Assembly (NCBI GenBank): GCA_947455465.1
Contig: CANGNS010000010.1
Span: forward strand, 1 to 64,000
DNA from: Comamonadaceae bacterium
GTDB taxonomy: Bacteria; Pseudomonadota; Gammaproteobacteria; Burkholderiales; Burkholderiaceae_C
Length of the DNA: 64,000 nucleotides
Reading direction: 5' to 3'
Positions 18,258 through 27,828 of this stretch are shown one piece after another. Both the position numbers and the translations under genes were made by a program. Below the pieces are notes generated by a model that was not told where the DNA came from, ran no database searches, and was given only the letters and a program-made list of their open reading frames with translations. Numbering within the stretch: position 1 is the first letter of the stretch; each line of letters opens with the position of its first letter.

Positions 18258-19475
18258 GTGCAAGCAGGAGCGCGACAAGGGGTGGCCCTGGCCTTAGCCC
18301 TGGCGGTGGGTGCGGCCGTGTCTTTGGGGATCACGCGTTTTGCATACGGCTTGCTGTTGCCGGCCATGCGCGAGGACCTGGCCTGGAATTACACCCTGGC
18401 CGGGGCCATGAACACCGCCAATGCCATGGGCTATTTGATCGGCGCGATGCTCTCGCCCTGGGGCCTGCGGCGTTTTGGCCCCTCGGCTTTGTTGCGCTGG
18501 GGTGCGTTGGCGGCCACCGTCTTCATGGCCTTGTGCGGCTTTTTTACCGATCCGGCGGTGCTCTTGGCGCAGCGTTTGCTGGCGGGCGTAGCCAGCGCCG
18601 CGGTGTTTGTGGCCGGGGGCTTGCTGGCGGCGCGCTTGGGTGTGCGCGATCCGCAGCGCGCCGGTTGGTTGCTGGGCCTGTACTACGGGGGCACCGGTTT
18701 GGGTATCAGCATCTCAGCACTCTTGGTGCCTGCGGCATTGCAGGCGGCGCAGGGCGAGCTGCACGGCTGGCGTTATGCCTGGTGGCTGATGGCCGCTGTG
18801 TGTTTGGGCGGCAGCCTTTTGCTGCGCTGGCCCGCGCGCATTATGGCCGATGCGCCGCAGCCGGCCACGGCTGGGCCTGCGCCAGCAATGCCGCTGGCCT
18901 GGCGGCCGCTGTTTTTTGGCTTGGCGGGTTATGGCATGTTTGGCGTGGGCTATATCGGCTACATGACTTTTGTGGTGGCGCTTTTGCGTGCACAGGGCAA
19001 TAGCGTGGGCGCAATTACTTTGTTTTATGCGGTGCTGGGTGCGTCGGTGATGGCCTCTTCGCGCGTGTGGGCGCGCTTGCTAGACCGCGAGCAGGGTGGG
19101 CGCGCTATGGCTTTGCTCAATGCCTTGCTCGGTTTTGCAACCCTGCTGCCTGCCGTGTCGGACAACTACGCGGTTTTGATGCTGTCGGGCGTGGTGTTTG
19201 GCGGCGTGTTTTTGTCCATCGTGGCCGCCAGCACGGCCATGGTGCGCCACAACCTGCCGCAGGCCCAGTGGGCCAGTGGCATCAGCGCCTTTACGGTGGT
19301 GTTTGCTGCAGGCCAAATTGCCGGCCCGACCATGGTGGGCTGGATTGCCGATGGCCCAGGCGGCCTAGAGCGCGGTTTGTTGGTCTCGGCCCTGGCCTTG
19401 TGGGGCGGTGCTGTACTGGCTATGCGCCAACGCCCGCTGGCGCATAGCCAAACGCAAACCCCTACGCCGACTTAG
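18258..19475 (+). CDS. YbfB/YjiJ-family MFS transporter
   Basis: About 405 residues with twelve predicted membrane helices and the subfamily pattern GITRFAYGLLLPAMREDLAW near the N-terminus and GLYYGGTGLGISISALLVP, as in YbfB/YjiJ (MFS_4) carriers. Substrate is unknown. Two in-frame GTG codons exist (18252 and 18258); GAGGA at 18247-18251 has workable spacing only to GTG 18258, which I prefer. It is divergent from the Old Yellow Enzyme gene and its stop overlaps the convergent GMC oxidoreductase stop by four bases. Confidence 0.86.
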   Translation: MQAGARQGVALALALAVGAAVSLGITRFAYGLLLPAMREDLAWNYTLAGAMNTANAMGYLIGAMLSPWGLRRFGPSALLRWGALAATVFMALCGFFTDPAVLLAQRLLAGVASAAVFVAGGLLAARLGVRDPQRAGWLLGLYYGGTGLGISISALLVPAALQAAQGELHGWRYAWWLMAAVCLGGSLLLRWPARIMADAPQPATAGPAPAMPLAWRPLFFGLAGYGMFGVGYIGYMTFVVALLRAQGNSVGAITLFYAVLGASVMASSRVWARLLDREQGGRAMALLNALLGFATLLPAVSDNYAVLMLSGVVFGGVFLSIVAASTAMVRHNLPQAQWASGISAFTVVFAAGQIAGPTMVGWIADGPGGLERGLLVSALALWGGAVLAMRQRPLAHSQTQTPTPT

Positions 19476-21088
19476 GCGCCGCTTTGAATCATGTGCGCCG
19501 CTTTTTCGGCAATCATGATGGTGGGCGCGGTGGTGTTGCCCGTGGTGAGCGTGGGCATGATGGAAGCGTCCACCACGCGCAGGCCTTGGATGCCATGCAC
19601 GCGCAGCTGCGCATCGACCACGGCCTGCGGGTCAGAGTCCGGGCCCATTTTGCAGGTGCTGCAGGGGTGGTATTCGGTGTCGGAGTGGTCGCGCAAAAAG
19701 CTTTCGATCTGCTTGGGGTTGTTGCGCTCTACGGGGTAGAGCATCTCGCCTCGGTAAGGGTCAAAGGCCGGGGCGTGCAAGATGTCATAGCCGATTTGCG
19801 TGCCTTTGATGAGCGTGGCCATGTCATCGGGGTGCGAGAAAAAGCCCGGGTCGATCAGCGGCGTATCGCTGGCGCGTTTGCTTTGCAGGCGCACGCTGCC
19901 CCGGCTCTTGGGGCGGCACAGCGTGACGTGCAAGGTGTAACCGTGGCCCAGGTGGGCTTTGCGGTTGTGGTCGTCCACGATGCCCATGCACATGGCCAGT
20001 TGGATATCGGGCAGCGCCGCCTGCGGATCGGTTTTCAGGAAGCCTTGCGACTCGGCCACATTCGAAGTCACCCAGCCGGTGCGCTTGTTGCGCCATTCAA
20101 AGATGGAGCGGATGACTTGCACCATGCCGCGCAAAGACACGCCTAGCGAGGACTCCTGGCGCGTTGTGCGGTGAATCAGCACCGTGGTCACATGGTCTTG
20201 CAGATTCTGGCCCACGCCTTGAAGCGCGTGCACGGGCGCGATGCCATGCTCTTGCAAATGCGCTTGCGGCCCGATGCCCGAGAGCATCAGCAACTGCGGT
20301 GAGCCAAACGCGCCGGCGCTCAGTAGCACCTCGCGCCGCGCGCGCACCAAGACCTCTTGCCCTTCGCGTTGGTAGTGCACGCCCACGGCTTTGCGCCCTT
20401 CGAGGGCAATGCGCTGGGCGTGTGCGTGCGTGATGATGTGCAGGTTGCTGCGGTCTTTGATGGGTGTGATGTAGGCGCGCGCCGCGCTGCAACGCTCGCC
20501 CCCGCTTTGCATGACCTGGCTGGGCCCCACGCCCCATTGCTGGGCGCCGTTGTAGTCGGGCGTGCGCGGCAAGCCGCACTGTTCGCTGGCCTTCAAAAAC
20601 ACTTCATTCAAAGGCCCTGGGCTGCGCAAATAACTCACTTGCAAAGGTCCGCCAGCGCCGCGGTAGCTGTTGGCGCCAAAGCATTGGTTGTTTTCGCTGC
20701 GTTTGAAAAAAGGCAGCACATCTTCATAGCTCCATCCGGGGTTGCCCAGGGCGGCCCAGTGGTCGTAGTCGGCGCGGTTGCCACGCGTGTAGACCATGGC
20801 GTTGATCGAGGTGCTGCCACCCATGACCTTGCCGCGCGGTTGGTAGCCGCGCCGGCCTTTAAAGCCGTCTTGGGGTACCGTCTCGTAGCCCCAGTTATTG
20901 ATATGGAGCGGCGCACTGACCGCAAAGCCCATGGGCGCATGGATGAGCACCGAGCTATCGGTGCCGCCGGCTTCAAGCAGGCACACCTGCACCGCCGGGT
21001 CTTCGCTCAGGCGGCTGGCCAGCACGCAACCGGCGGCGCCGCCGCCGATGATGACGTAGTCAAAGGTGTCAGAGGTGTTGCTGGGCAT
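19472..21088 (-). CDS. GMC-family FAD oxidoreductase (choline/alcohol dehydrogenase-like)
   Basis: 538 residues. The dinucleotide-binding motif IIGGGAAGCVLASRLSED is near the N-terminus, GMC signature 1 is GKVMGGSTSINAMVYTRGN, signature 2 is GAFGSPQLLMLSGIGP, and the C-terminal active-site region is YHPCSTCKMG...LRVVDASIMPT...NTTAPTIMIAEKAA. These enzymes oxidise primary alcohols or choline to aldehydes. Substrate is not assigned: the same motifs serve BetA and AlkJ-like proteins. It follows a class II aldolase gene by 45 bases on the same strand, suggesting an operon. Confidence 0.93.
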   Translation of the reverse strand: MPSNTSDTFDYVIIGGGAAGCVLASRLSEDPAVQVCLLEAGGTDSSVLIHAPMGFAVSAPLHINNWGYETVPQDGFKGRRGYQPRGKVMGGSTSINAMVYTRGNRADYDHWAALGNPGWSYEDVLPFFKRSENNQCFGANSYRGAGGPLQVSYLRSPGPLNEVFLKASEQCGLPRTPDYNGAQQWGVGPSQVMQSGGERCSAARAYITPIKDRSNLHIITHAHAQRIALEGRKAVGVHYQREGQEVLVRARREVLLSAGAFGSPQLLMLSGIGPQAHLQEHGIAPVHALQGVGQNLQDHVTTVLIHRTTRQESSLGVSLRGMVQVIRSIFEWRNKRTGWVTSNVAESQGFLKTDPQAALPDIQLAMCMGIVDDHNRKAHLGHGYTLHVTLCRPKSRGSVRLQSKRASDTPLIDPGFFSHPDDMATLIKGTQIGYDILHAPAFDPYRGEMLYPVERNNPKQIESFLRDHSDTEYHPCSTCKMGPDSDPQAVVDAQLRVHGIQGLRVVDASIMPTLTTGNTTAPTIMIAEKAAHMIQSGA

Positions 21089-21133
21089 GGTGAATCCTTG
21101 GTAATGAATAAGCTTGCGCGCTGTCGGCGCCTA

Positions 21134-21898
21134 TTAGCTGCGGTAGCTGCTGTCCTGCCGGTCGAGCTTGCGCAGCAAAGCCGGCCAGGCCAGCGCGCCG
21201 CCAAAGCCGCCGCTGCCGCCGGCCTGCACGCGCACCGCAGCGCCCACGCCGTCGATGATGCGCGGATCGACCTGCACCAGTTCTCCGCCGGGCTGGGCGG
21301 TGACTTGGATTTGGCAGGCCGACTCGAAGTTGTACATCAGCAAAAACGCATCAGGAATCGAGCGCGCCACGGTGAGTAGCCCGTGGTTGCGCAGCATCAG
21401 GTGGTTGGCGCTGCCCAGGTCGGCTTGCAGGCGCGGCTTTTCCTCGTCGCGCAGGGCGATGCCCTCGTAGTCGTGGTAGCCCAGCGAGCTGAGTACCAGC
21501 GTGGCTTGCTGGCTGATGGGCAGCAGCCCGCAAGCCTGGGCGCTAACGGCCACGCCTGCGCGCGTGTGGGTATGCAGCACGCACTGTGCGTCTTCGCGCA
21601 CGGCATGCACCGCGCTGTGAATAACAAAGCCGGCCGGGTTGACCGGAAAGGGCGAGTCCATCAGCTTGTTGCACTGCTGGTCGACCTTGATCAGGCTGCT
21701 GGCCGTGACCTCGTCAAACAGCATGCCGTAGGGGTTGATCAGGAAATGGTGGTCGGTGCCCGGCAGGCGCGCGCTGATGTGGGTAAAGATCAGGTCGCTC
21801 CAGCCATAGGCGGCAACCAGGCGGTAGCAGGCGGCTAAGTCGACGCGCAGTTGCCACTCCTGGGCGCTAACCTGGTCTTGAACAGAAGGGATGTGCAT
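21134..21898 (-). CDS. Class II aldolase/adducin family protein
   Basis: 254 residues with the class II aldolase/adducin fold: GWSDLIFTHISARLPG, the Zn-binding HTHTRAG motif (His pair) and a third His in MLRNHGLLTV. The loop sequence is of the adducin-like branch common beside oxidoreductases in Burkholderiales; a true aldolase reaction has not been shown for most of these. It is upstream of the GMC oxidoreductase on the same strand. Its start faces mnmG across a 137-base divergent region. Confidence 0.9.
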   Translation of the reverse strand: MHIPSVQDQVSAQEWQLRVDLAACYRLVAAYGWSDLIFTHISARLPGTDHHFLINPYGMLFDEVTASSLIKVDQQCNKLMDSPFPVNPAGFVIHSAVHAVREDAQCVLHTHTRAGVAVSAQACGLLPISQQATLVLSSLGYHDYEGIALRDEEKPRLQADLGSANHLMLRNHGLLTVARSIPDAFLLMYNFESACQIQVTAQPGGELVQVDPRIIDGVGAAVRVQAGGSGGFGGALAWPALLRKLDRQDSSYRS

Positions 21899-22035
21899 GC
21901 AAAAGCTCCAACGGATAAGCCACCCACTCTAACCCAGGGCGCAGTGGCCGGCACTTAGGGTAAAGACTAGGCGCGGGCCTTGCTTCATGCTGCGCCGGTA
22001 AAATGGCCGTCCCCTTCGCTTTGGACTCTTGCGCC

Positions 22036-24075
22036 ATGCTGTATCCCCAACACTTTGATGTGATCGTTGTCGGCGGCGGCCATGCCGGCACCGAGGCTGC
22101 GCTGGCAGCGGCGCGCATGGGGTGCAGCACCTTGCTGCTCACGCACAACATCGAGACCTTGGGGCAGATGAGCTGCAACCCCTCGATTGGCGGCATTGGC
22201 AAAGGCCATTTGGTTAAAGAAGTCGACGCCCTGGGCGGCGCCATGGCCCTGGCTACTGACGAGAGCGGCATCCAGTTTCGTATCCTCAATTCCAGCAAAG
22301 GCCCGGCCGTGCGCGCCACCCGCGCCCAGGCCGACCGGGTGCTGTACAAGGCAGCGATACGCCGCATGCTGGAGAACCAGCCGCATTTGTCTTTGTTCCA
22401 GCAGGCGGTCGATGACCTTCTCGTGGAGGGCGATCGCGTCGTCGGGGCCATTACCCAAATAGGAATTATTTTCAAAGCCACTACGGTTGTGCTCACTGCG
22501 GGTACGTTTTTGGACGGCAAGATCCACGTGGGCATGAACAACTATGGCGCAGGCCGCGCTGGCGACCCGCCTGCAGCGCGCCTGAGTGCGCGCCTGAAAG
22601 AACTGAAGCTGGCCCAAGGCCGCCTCAAGACCGGCACGCCACCGCGCATCGACGGGCGCAGCATCGACTTTTCCCGCTGCCAGGCGCAGCCCGGCGATGG
22701 CATGCCCGGCGGCATGGCCACGCAGATGCCGGTGTTCAGCTTCATGGGCAGGGCAGAGCAGCACCCACAGCAAGTGCCGTGCTGGATGACGCATACCAAT
22801 GCGCGCACCCACGAAATCATCCGCAGCGGCTTTGACCGCAGCCCCATGTTTACCGGCACCATCGAGGGCGTGGGCCCGCGCTATTGCCCCAGCGTGGAGG
22901 ACAAGGTCAACCGCTTTGCCGACAAGGAAAGCCACCAGATTTTTCTGGAGCCCGAGGGCTTGACCACCCACGAGTACTACCCCAATGGCATCTCCACCAG
23001 CCTGCCTTTTGACATCCAGTACGACCTGGTGCACAGCATGGTGGGGCTGGAGAATGCGCATATTTTGCGCCCCGGCTACGCCATCGAATACGACTACTTT
23101 GACCCCCGCGCCCTGAAAAGCAACTTTGAGACGCGCCAGATTCAGGGCCTGTTTTTTGCCGGGCAGATCAACGGCACTACTGGTTACGAAGAAGCGGCGG
23201 CCCAGGGTTTGTTTGCCGGAGTCAACGCCGCTTTGCAGGCCGGCGCCCGCACCGCGTACGCGCATGCCAGCTGGCTGCCCGGGCGCGACCAGGCCTACCT
23301 TGGCGTGCTGGTGGACGACCTGATTACCAAGGGCGTGACCGAGCCCTACCGCATGTTTACCAGCCGCGCCGAGTTCCGGCTGCAGCTGCGCGAAGACAAC
23401 GCCGACGCCCGCCTGACCGGCGTCGGCCGCCAACTCGGCCTGGTCGATGACGCCCGCTGGGACGCTTTTTGCCGCAAGCAAGACGCTGTTTCACGTGAAA
23501 CCGAGCGCCTGCGCAGCCTGTGGGTCAGCCCGAAAAACCTGGCCACCGAGGAAGCGCAGCGCGTGTTTGGCAAAGCCCTGGAGCACGAATACAGCCTGGC
23601 CGATTTGCTGCGCCGCCCCGAAGTGGGCTACGCCGACCTGATGGGCCTGGCCGGCGGCCGCTTTGCCAACCCCGACTTGCCGGTGCAGCCCGAGGCAGAG
23701 CAGGGCGCGGGCGCGCCCGATATGTTTGTGCCCACGGTGATCGAGCAGGTGGAAATCGCTATCAAGTACGCTGGCTATATTGACCGGCAAATTGAGGACG
23801 TGGGCCGCGCCGCGCATTACGAAAACCTGCGCCTGCCCGAGTCGCTGGACTATATGCAGGTCTCGGCCCTGAGCATCGAGGCGCGCCAGCGCCTGAACAA
23901 ACACCGGCCCGAGACCTTGGGCCAGGCCTCGCGCATGTCGGGCATCACGCCGGCGAGCATCTCGCTCTTGCTCATCCACCTGAAAAAAGGCAATTTTCGT
24001 GAGTTTGCCGGCAAGCTGCCGGCCCCGGCCTCGGCCTCGGCTCCGGCCAGCAGGGCGGCCGAGGCAGCGCAGTGA
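22036..24075 (+). CDS. mnmG: tRNA uridine-5-carboxymethylaminomethyl modification enzyme MnmG (GidA)
   Basis: 679 residues. With MnmE it installs the cmnm5 group on U34 of tRNAs, using FAD, methylene-THF and glycine. Seen: FAD-binding [19 protein letters not shown] at the N-terminus, [43 protein letters not shown], the [17 protein letters not shown] segment, and a C-terminal helical domain. The gene contains a parS-like site (23487-23502). It overlaps rsmG by four bases (GTGA). ATG 22036 begins the conserved N-terminus. Confidence 0.97.
   Translation: MLYPQHFDVIVVGGGHAGTEAALAAARMGCSTLLLTHNIETLGQMSCNPSIGGIGKGHLVKEVDALGGAMALATDESGIQFRILNSSKGPAVRATRAQADRVLYKAAIRRMLENQPHLSLFQQAVDDLLVEGDRVVGAITQIGIIFKATTVVLTAGTFLDGKIHVGMNNYGAGRAGDPPAARLSARLKELKLAQGRLKTGTPPRIDGRSIDFSRCQAQPGDGMPGGMATQMPVFSFMGRAEQHPQQVPCWMTHTNARTHEIIRSGFDRSPMFTGTIEGVGPRYCPSVEDKVNRFADKESHQIFLEPEGLTTHEYYPNGISTSLPFDIQYDLVHSMVGLENAHILRPGYAIEYDYFDPRALKSNFETRQIQGLFFAGQINGTTGYEEAAAQGLFAGVNAALQAGARTAYAHASWLPGRDQAYLGVLVDDLITKGVTEPYRMFTSRAEFRLQLREDNADARLTGVGRQLGLVDDARWDAFCRKQDAVSRETERLRSLWVSPKNLATEEAQRVFGKALEHEYSLADLLRRPEVGYADLMGLAGGRFANPDLPVQPEAEQGAGAPDMFVPTVIEQVEIAIKYAGYIDRQIEDVGRAAHYENLRLPESLDYMQVSALSIEARQRLNKHRPETLGQASRMSGITPASISLLLIHLKKGNFREFAGKLPAPASASAPASRAAEAAQ
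23487..23502. promoter_or_regulatory. parS: parS-type ParB site inside mnmG
   Basis: TGTTTCACGTGAAACC differs from the palindromic parS consensus TGTTTCACGTGAAACA only in the last base. It is embedded in the mnmG coding frame and lies about 3.4 kb upstream of parB. Confidence 0.8.
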
Positions 24076-24743
24076 GCCAAAGCCTGGCCGATGGCCTACG
24101 TCATGGCCTAAGTGATGGCCTGGCCGCGCTGGGCCTGGCGCTTAGTGCCGACCAGCAAAACGCCTTGCTGGCCTACCTGGCGCTTTTGCAAAAGTGGAAC
24201 CAGGTCTACAACCTGACTGCCGTGCGCGAGCCCCAAGCCATGCTCAGCCACCATCTGCTCGACAGCCTAGCCGTCGTTGCGCCCCTGCAAGCGCAGATGC
24301 AAAAGCTGGCCCCCGCCGCACCGCTGCGTCTGCTCGATGTCGGCTCGGGCGCTGGCTTGCCCGGCGTGGTGCTGGCCATTTGCCTGCCCGATTTGCAAGT
24401 GGACTGCGTGGACACCGTGGCCAAGAAGGCCTCGTTCATCCAACAAGTGGCGCTGAGTTTGGGCTTGCCCAATCTGCGCGGCCTGCACGCGCGGGTGGAG
24501 CGCATCGAGCCGGGCTACCAACTGGTCAGCGCGCGCGCGTTTTCCTCGCTGCCGGACTTGGTGCAGGGCTCGGACGCCGCGCTCTTGCCCGGCGGCATCT
24601 GGATGGCTATGAAAGGTAAAACCCCCACCGAAGAGATGCAGGCCTTGCCGCCTTCGGTGCAGGTGTTTCACGTGGAACCGCTCACCGTTCCGGGCCTGGA
24701 CGCCCAGCGCTGCATCGTCTGGATGCGCCGCGCCGACGCCTAG
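24072..24743 (+). CDS. rsmG: 16S rRNA (guanine527-N7)-methyltransferase RsmG (GidB)
   Basis: 223 residues. It has the RsmG N-terminal pattern [22 protein letters not shown], then HHLLDSLAV and the AdoMet-binding [29 protein letters not shown] and [11 protein letters not shown]. It methylates G527 in the 530 loop of 16S rRNA; its loss gives low-level streptomycin resistance in other bacteria. The GTG start overlaps the mnmG stop (GTGA), indicating translational coupling. A degenerate parS site lies near its 3' end. Confidence 0.96.
   Translation: MSQSLADGLRHGLSDGLAALGLALSADQQNALLAYLALLQKWNQVYNLTAVREPQAMLSHHLLDSLAVVAPLQAQMQKLAPAAPLRLLDVGSGAGLPGVVLAICLPDLQVDCVDTVAKKASFIQQVALSLGLPNLRGLHARVERIEPGYQLVSARAFSSLPDLVQGSDAALLPGGIWMAMKGKTPTEEMQALPPSVQVFHVEPLTVPGLDAQRCIVWMRRADA
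24664..24679. promoter_or_regulatory. parS: Degenerate parS-type site inside rsmG
   Basis: TGTTTCACGTGGAACC keeps the central TTTCACGTG core and differs from the parS consensus at two right-arm positions. It is one of three such sites within 1.3 kb. Confidence 0.55.
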
Positions 24744-24785
24744 GCGCCCCTCCAAGCCGCCCGCGAACCGGGCCCAAGGTGCCCC

Positions 24786-24801
24786 TGTTTCACGTGAAAC
24801 A
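24786..24801. promoter_or_regulatory. parS: Perfect parS centromere site
   Basis: TGTTTCACGTGAAACA is a perfect 16-base palindrome and an exact match to the bacterial parS consensus. It lies in the short intergenic region after rsmG and before the LysE-family gene, about 720 bases upstream of parA. ParB-CTP clamps would load here. Confidence 0.93.
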
Positions 24802-24844
24802 GGCGATCACGTAAACTCGCGCTCTTGTTGCTTTGGGGTTCTTG

Positions 24845-25459
24845 ATGCTTGGCGTCACCGATTACGGTACTTTTGTGGTGACCATTTTGGTCTTTTTGCT
24901 GATTCCCGGCCCGGGCAACCTGGCCCTGGTCCTGTCCACGAGCAAGGGCGGCTTGCGCGGCGGTCTGGCCGCTACCCTGGGTGTCATTTTGGGCGACCAG
25001 GTGCTGATGTGGCTGGCCGTGGCCGGCGTGGCCGCGCTGCTGTCTAGTTACCCGGCGGCTTTTCATGTGGTGCAGTGGGCGGGCGCCGCTTACCTGGCCT
25101 GGTTGGGCGCTTATATGCTGCTGGCCAAGCCGGGCGCGGCCTCGCCCATCGAGATTCGTCCGCGTCAGTTTTTGCGCCAGGCCATGGTCATCACCTTGCT
25201 GAATCCCAAAGCCATCTTGTTTTACATGGCTTTTTTCCCGCTGTTTGTCGACCCGGTTCAGCAGCAAGGCCTGCTGACCTACGGCTTTATGGCCGCCACC
25301 ATCGCGGCGCTCACCTTTTTGTATGGCTTGTCGGCCACCTTGCTGACCTATTTTTTTGCCGAGCGCTTGCGCGCCAGTCCGCGCGTGGGCCATGCCCTGG
25401 AAAAGCTGGCGGGTGTTTTTCTGATTGGTTTTGGCGTCAAGCTGGTGGTCTCGCAGTAG
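24845..25459 (+). CDS. LysE/RhtB-family amino-acid exporter
   Basis: 204 residues with six hydrophobic segments and the family motif FLLIPGPGNLALVLSTSKGGLRGG near the N-terminus, plus MVITLLNPKAILFYMAFFPLFV. Members export amino acids such as lysine, threonine or homoserine lactone; the substrate here is unknown. ATG 24845 follows GGGGTT; a TTG at 24833 would add four residues. It sits between the parS site and parA, as an insertion in the rsmG-parAB order. Confidence 0.92.
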   Translation: MLGVTDYGTFVVTILVFLLIPGPGNLALVLSTSKGGLRGGLAATLGVILGDQVLMWLAVAGVAALLSSYPAAFHVVQWAGAAYLAWLGAYMLLAKPGAASPIEIRPRQFLRQAMVITLLNPKAILFYMAFFPLFVDPVQQQGLLTYGFMAATIAALTFLYGLSATLLTYFFAERLRASPRVGHALEKLAGVFLIGFGVKLVVSQ

Positions 25460-25521
25460 CGCCTTGCGCTGCGCCAGCCTGACTGCACGCCCGTTTTTAT
25501 GTACTTTGGACACTGAACCCC

Positions 25522-26310
25522 ATGGCCCAGATATTTTGTATTGCCAACCAAAAAGGTGGCGTTGGCAAGACCACCACTACCGTGAACCTGGCCGCCGGTC
25601 TGGCCTTGCAAGGCCAGCGCGTGCTCATGGTCGACCTGGACCCGCAGGGCAACGCCACCATGGGCTCGGGGGTGGACAAGCGCAGCCTGGCGCTCTCGGT
25701 GTATGACGTGCTGCTCGAATCGGCCAGCATCGCCCAGGCCCGCACCCGCAGTGACAAACTCATCGCCGCCCAATGCAGCTACGACATCTTGGGCGCCAAC
25801 CGCGAACTGGCCGGCGCCGAGGTCGAGATGGTCGAGCTCGAACGGCGCGAGCGCCGCCTCAAAGCTGCCCTGGCCGAGGTGGCCGGCGAGTACGACTTTG
25901 TGCTCATCGACTGCCCGCCCTCGCTGTCCATGCTCACGCTCAATGGCTTGTGCTGCGCCGACGGCGTCATCGTGCCCATGCAGTGCGAATACTTCGCCCT
26001 GGAGGGCCTGACCGATCTGGTCAACACCATCAAGCAGGTCAAGGCCAATTTGAATGACAATTTGCGAATCATTGGCTTATTGCGAGTCATGTTTGATCCG
26101 CGCATTACCTTGCAGCAGCAGGTGAGCGACCAGCTCAAGGCCCACTTTGGCGACAAGGTGTTTGACAGCGTCATTCCGCGCAATGTGCGTCTGGCCGAGG
26201 CGCCCAGCTACGGCTTGCCGGGCGTGGCTTTTGATCCCTCGTCCAAAGGCGCGCAAGCCTTTGTCGGCTTTGCGCAGGAAATGATCCGGCGCATTCCCGC
26301 TGCGGGCTGA
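25522..26310 (+). CDS. parA: Chromosome-partitioning ATPase ParA (Soj)
   Basis: 262 residues: deviant Walker [23 protein letters not shown] at the N-terminus, DLDPQGNATMGSG (switch I), Walker B FVLIDCPPSLSMLT and the C-terminal motif VRLAEAPSYGLP. It binds DNA non-specifically in the ATP state and moves ParB-parS complexes to segregate origins. With parB and parS it forms a complete chromosomal partition system, interrupted only by a small hydrolase gene. Confidence 0.97.
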   Translation: MAQIFCIANQKGGVGKTTTTVNLAAGLALQGQRVLMVDLDPQGNATMGSGVDKRSLALSVYDVLLESASIAQARTRSDKLIAAQCSYDILGANRELAGAEVEMVELERRERRLKAALAEVAGEYDFVLIDCPPSLSMLTLNGLCCADGVIVPMQCEYFALEGLTDLVNTIKQVKANLNDNLRIIGLLRVMFDPRITLQQQVSDQLKAHFGDKVFDSVIPRNVRLAEAPSYGLPGVAFDPSSKGAQAFVGFAQEMIRRIPAAG

Positions 26311-26315
26311 GTACG

Positions 26316-26879
26316 GTGCAGCAAGCCGCCAACGTCCTCTTGCTGCCCGGCTGGCAAAACTCCGGCCCGGCGCACTGGCAAAGCCGCTGGGAGGCTTTGT
26401 ACGGCTACACCCGCGTGCAGCAGCACGACTGGATGCAGCCCCTGCGCGGCGACTGGATATGCCAGCTCGAAGAAGCCGTGCTAGCGCGCGAGGGCCCGTA
26501 CGTGCTCGTTGCCCACAGCCTGGGCTGTTTGCTCACGGCCGCGTGGGCTGCGGTGTCGCGCAATACGCAGCGCGTGCGCGCAGCTTTTTTGGTGGCCCCC
26601 GGTGACCCCGAGTTGCCTCATTTGCGCACCGTCTTGCACAGCTGGGCGCCGGTGGAGTTGCAGCCCCTGCCTTTTCCGAGCGTGCTGCTGGCCAGCCACA
26701 CCGACCCGTATTGCAGCTTTGAGCGCGCCAGCGCTTTTGCCGGCGCCTGGGGCGCACGCTGCGTGGACTATGGCGACGCCGGCCACATCAACGCCGACAG
26801 CGGCTTAGGCGACTGGCCGCAGGGCCACGCACTTTTTCTTCAATCGTTGGACACAAAGGAATTGCCCCATGGCAACTAA
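26316..26879 (+). CDS. RBBP9/YdeN-family alpha/beta hydrolase between parA and parB
   Basis: 187 residues of the RBBP9-like serine hydrolase fold: LLPGWQNSGPAHWQSRWE at the N-terminus (oxyanion strand), nucleophile elbow VAHSLGCLL (Ser93 region), and catalytic Asp and His in SHTDPYCSF and GDAGHINADSG. The reaction and substrate are unknown. The start is GTG 26316, five bases after parA, and the end overlaps parB by 11 bases, so it is translated from the par transcript. Confidence 0.9.
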   Translation: MQQAANVLLLPGWQNSGPAHWQSRWEALYGYTRVQQHDWMQPLRGDWICQLEEAVLAREGPYVLVAHSLGCLLTAAWAAVSRNTQRVRAAFLVAPGDPELPHLRTVLHSWAPVELQPLPFPSVLLASHTDPYCSFERASAFAGAWGARCVDYGDAGHINADSGLGDWPQGHALFLQSLDTKELPHGN

Positions 26880-27825
26880 AAAACTCAAAGGCCTGGGCAT
26901 GGGCTTGGAAGCCTTGCTCGGGCCCAAGGTCGTCGATGTTGCGCCCGCAGCTGCTGCAACTGAAGGCGGCGCTCCCAGCACCTTGCCCCTGGACGACTTG
27001 GTAGCCGGCCAGTACCAGCCACGCACGCGCATGGACGAAGGCGCGCTCTACGAATTGGCCGAGAGCATCAAGGCCCAGGGCATCATGCAGCCTATCTTGG
27101 TTCGCCAGCTCACGGCGGCCCAAGCCCAGTCGCAGCAGCCCGCGCGCGGCGACAAGCCTTTGTACGAAATCATCGCGGGCGAGCGCCGTTTTCGGGCCGC
27201 ACGTCTGGCTGGTTTAGAACAGGTGCCGGTGCTGGTGCGCAACGTGCCCGACGAGGCCGCCGCTGCCATGGCGCTCATCGAAAACATGCAGCGCGAAGAC
27301 CTCAACCCGCTGGAAGAAGCCCAAGGCCTGCAACGCCTGATCAAAGAATTTGGCATGACGCACGAGGCCGCTGCGCAATCGGTCGGCCGCTCGCGCAGCG
27401 CCGCCAGCAACCTGATGCGCCTCTTGCAATTGGCCGAGCCGGTGCAGTCCATGCTCATGGCCGGCGACCTGGACATGGGCCACGCCCGCGCCTTGCTCAC
27501 GCTAGACCGGGCCACGCAAATTTCGGCAGCCAACCAAATCGTGGGCAAAAAACTCTCGGTGCGCGAGGCCGAAAGCTTGGCGAAAAAACTCGGCGCCGAA
27601 TTTGCCTTGGTCTCTGCCAAACCCAAAAAAGAAAAATCACGCGATCTCAAACGTCTGGAAGAAGAGCTCTCGGATGCGCTGGCCGCGCAGGTGGACATTC
27701 GGGTTAAAAAACGCGTCAAGCGCAATGGCCGCATCGAGGACATGGGCGAGGTGGTGATTCAGTTTGGCTCGCTCGATGCGCTCAACGGCCTGATAGAACG
27801 CCTCGCGCCCCAAGGCGAGCGCTAA
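26869..27825 (+). CDS. parB: Chromosome-partitioning protein ParB (Spo0J)
   Basis: 318 residues. The N-terminal KLKGLGMGLEALLG segment contacts ParA. The CTP-binding domain has QYQPRTRMDEGALYELAESI and the GERRFRAA motif, then ENMQREDLNPLEEAQG and the helix-turn-helix (MTHEAAAQSVGRSRSAASNLMRLL) that reads parS. A C-terminal dimerisation domain follows a Lys-rich linker. It loads at the three parS sites upstream. ATG 26869 starts inside the hydrolase gene (11-base overlap). Confidence 0.97.
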   Translation: MATKKLKGLGMGLEALLGPKVVDVAPAAAATEGGAPSTLPLDDLVAGQYQPRTRMDEGALYELAESIKAQGIMQPILVRQLTAAQAQSQQPARGDKPLYEIIAGERRFRAARLAGLEQVPVLVRNVPDEAAAAMALIENMQREDLNPLEEAQGLQRLIKEFGMTHEAAAQSVGRSRSAASNLMRLLQLAEPVQSMLMAGDLDMGHARALLTLDRATQISAANQIVGKKLSVREAESLAKKLGAEFALVSAKPKKEKSRDLKRLEEELSDALAAQVDIRVKKRVKRNGRIEDMGEVVIQFGSLDALNGLIERLAPQGER

Positions 27826-27828
27826 GCC

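Noticed and set aside
21980-22004. Sigma70 promoter (TTGCTT...TAAAAT) for mnmG
   Set aside because: The spacer is only 13 bases, too short.
21985-23481. 498-codon open frame antisense to mnmG
   Set aside because: mnmG has all family motifs; the antisense frame has none.
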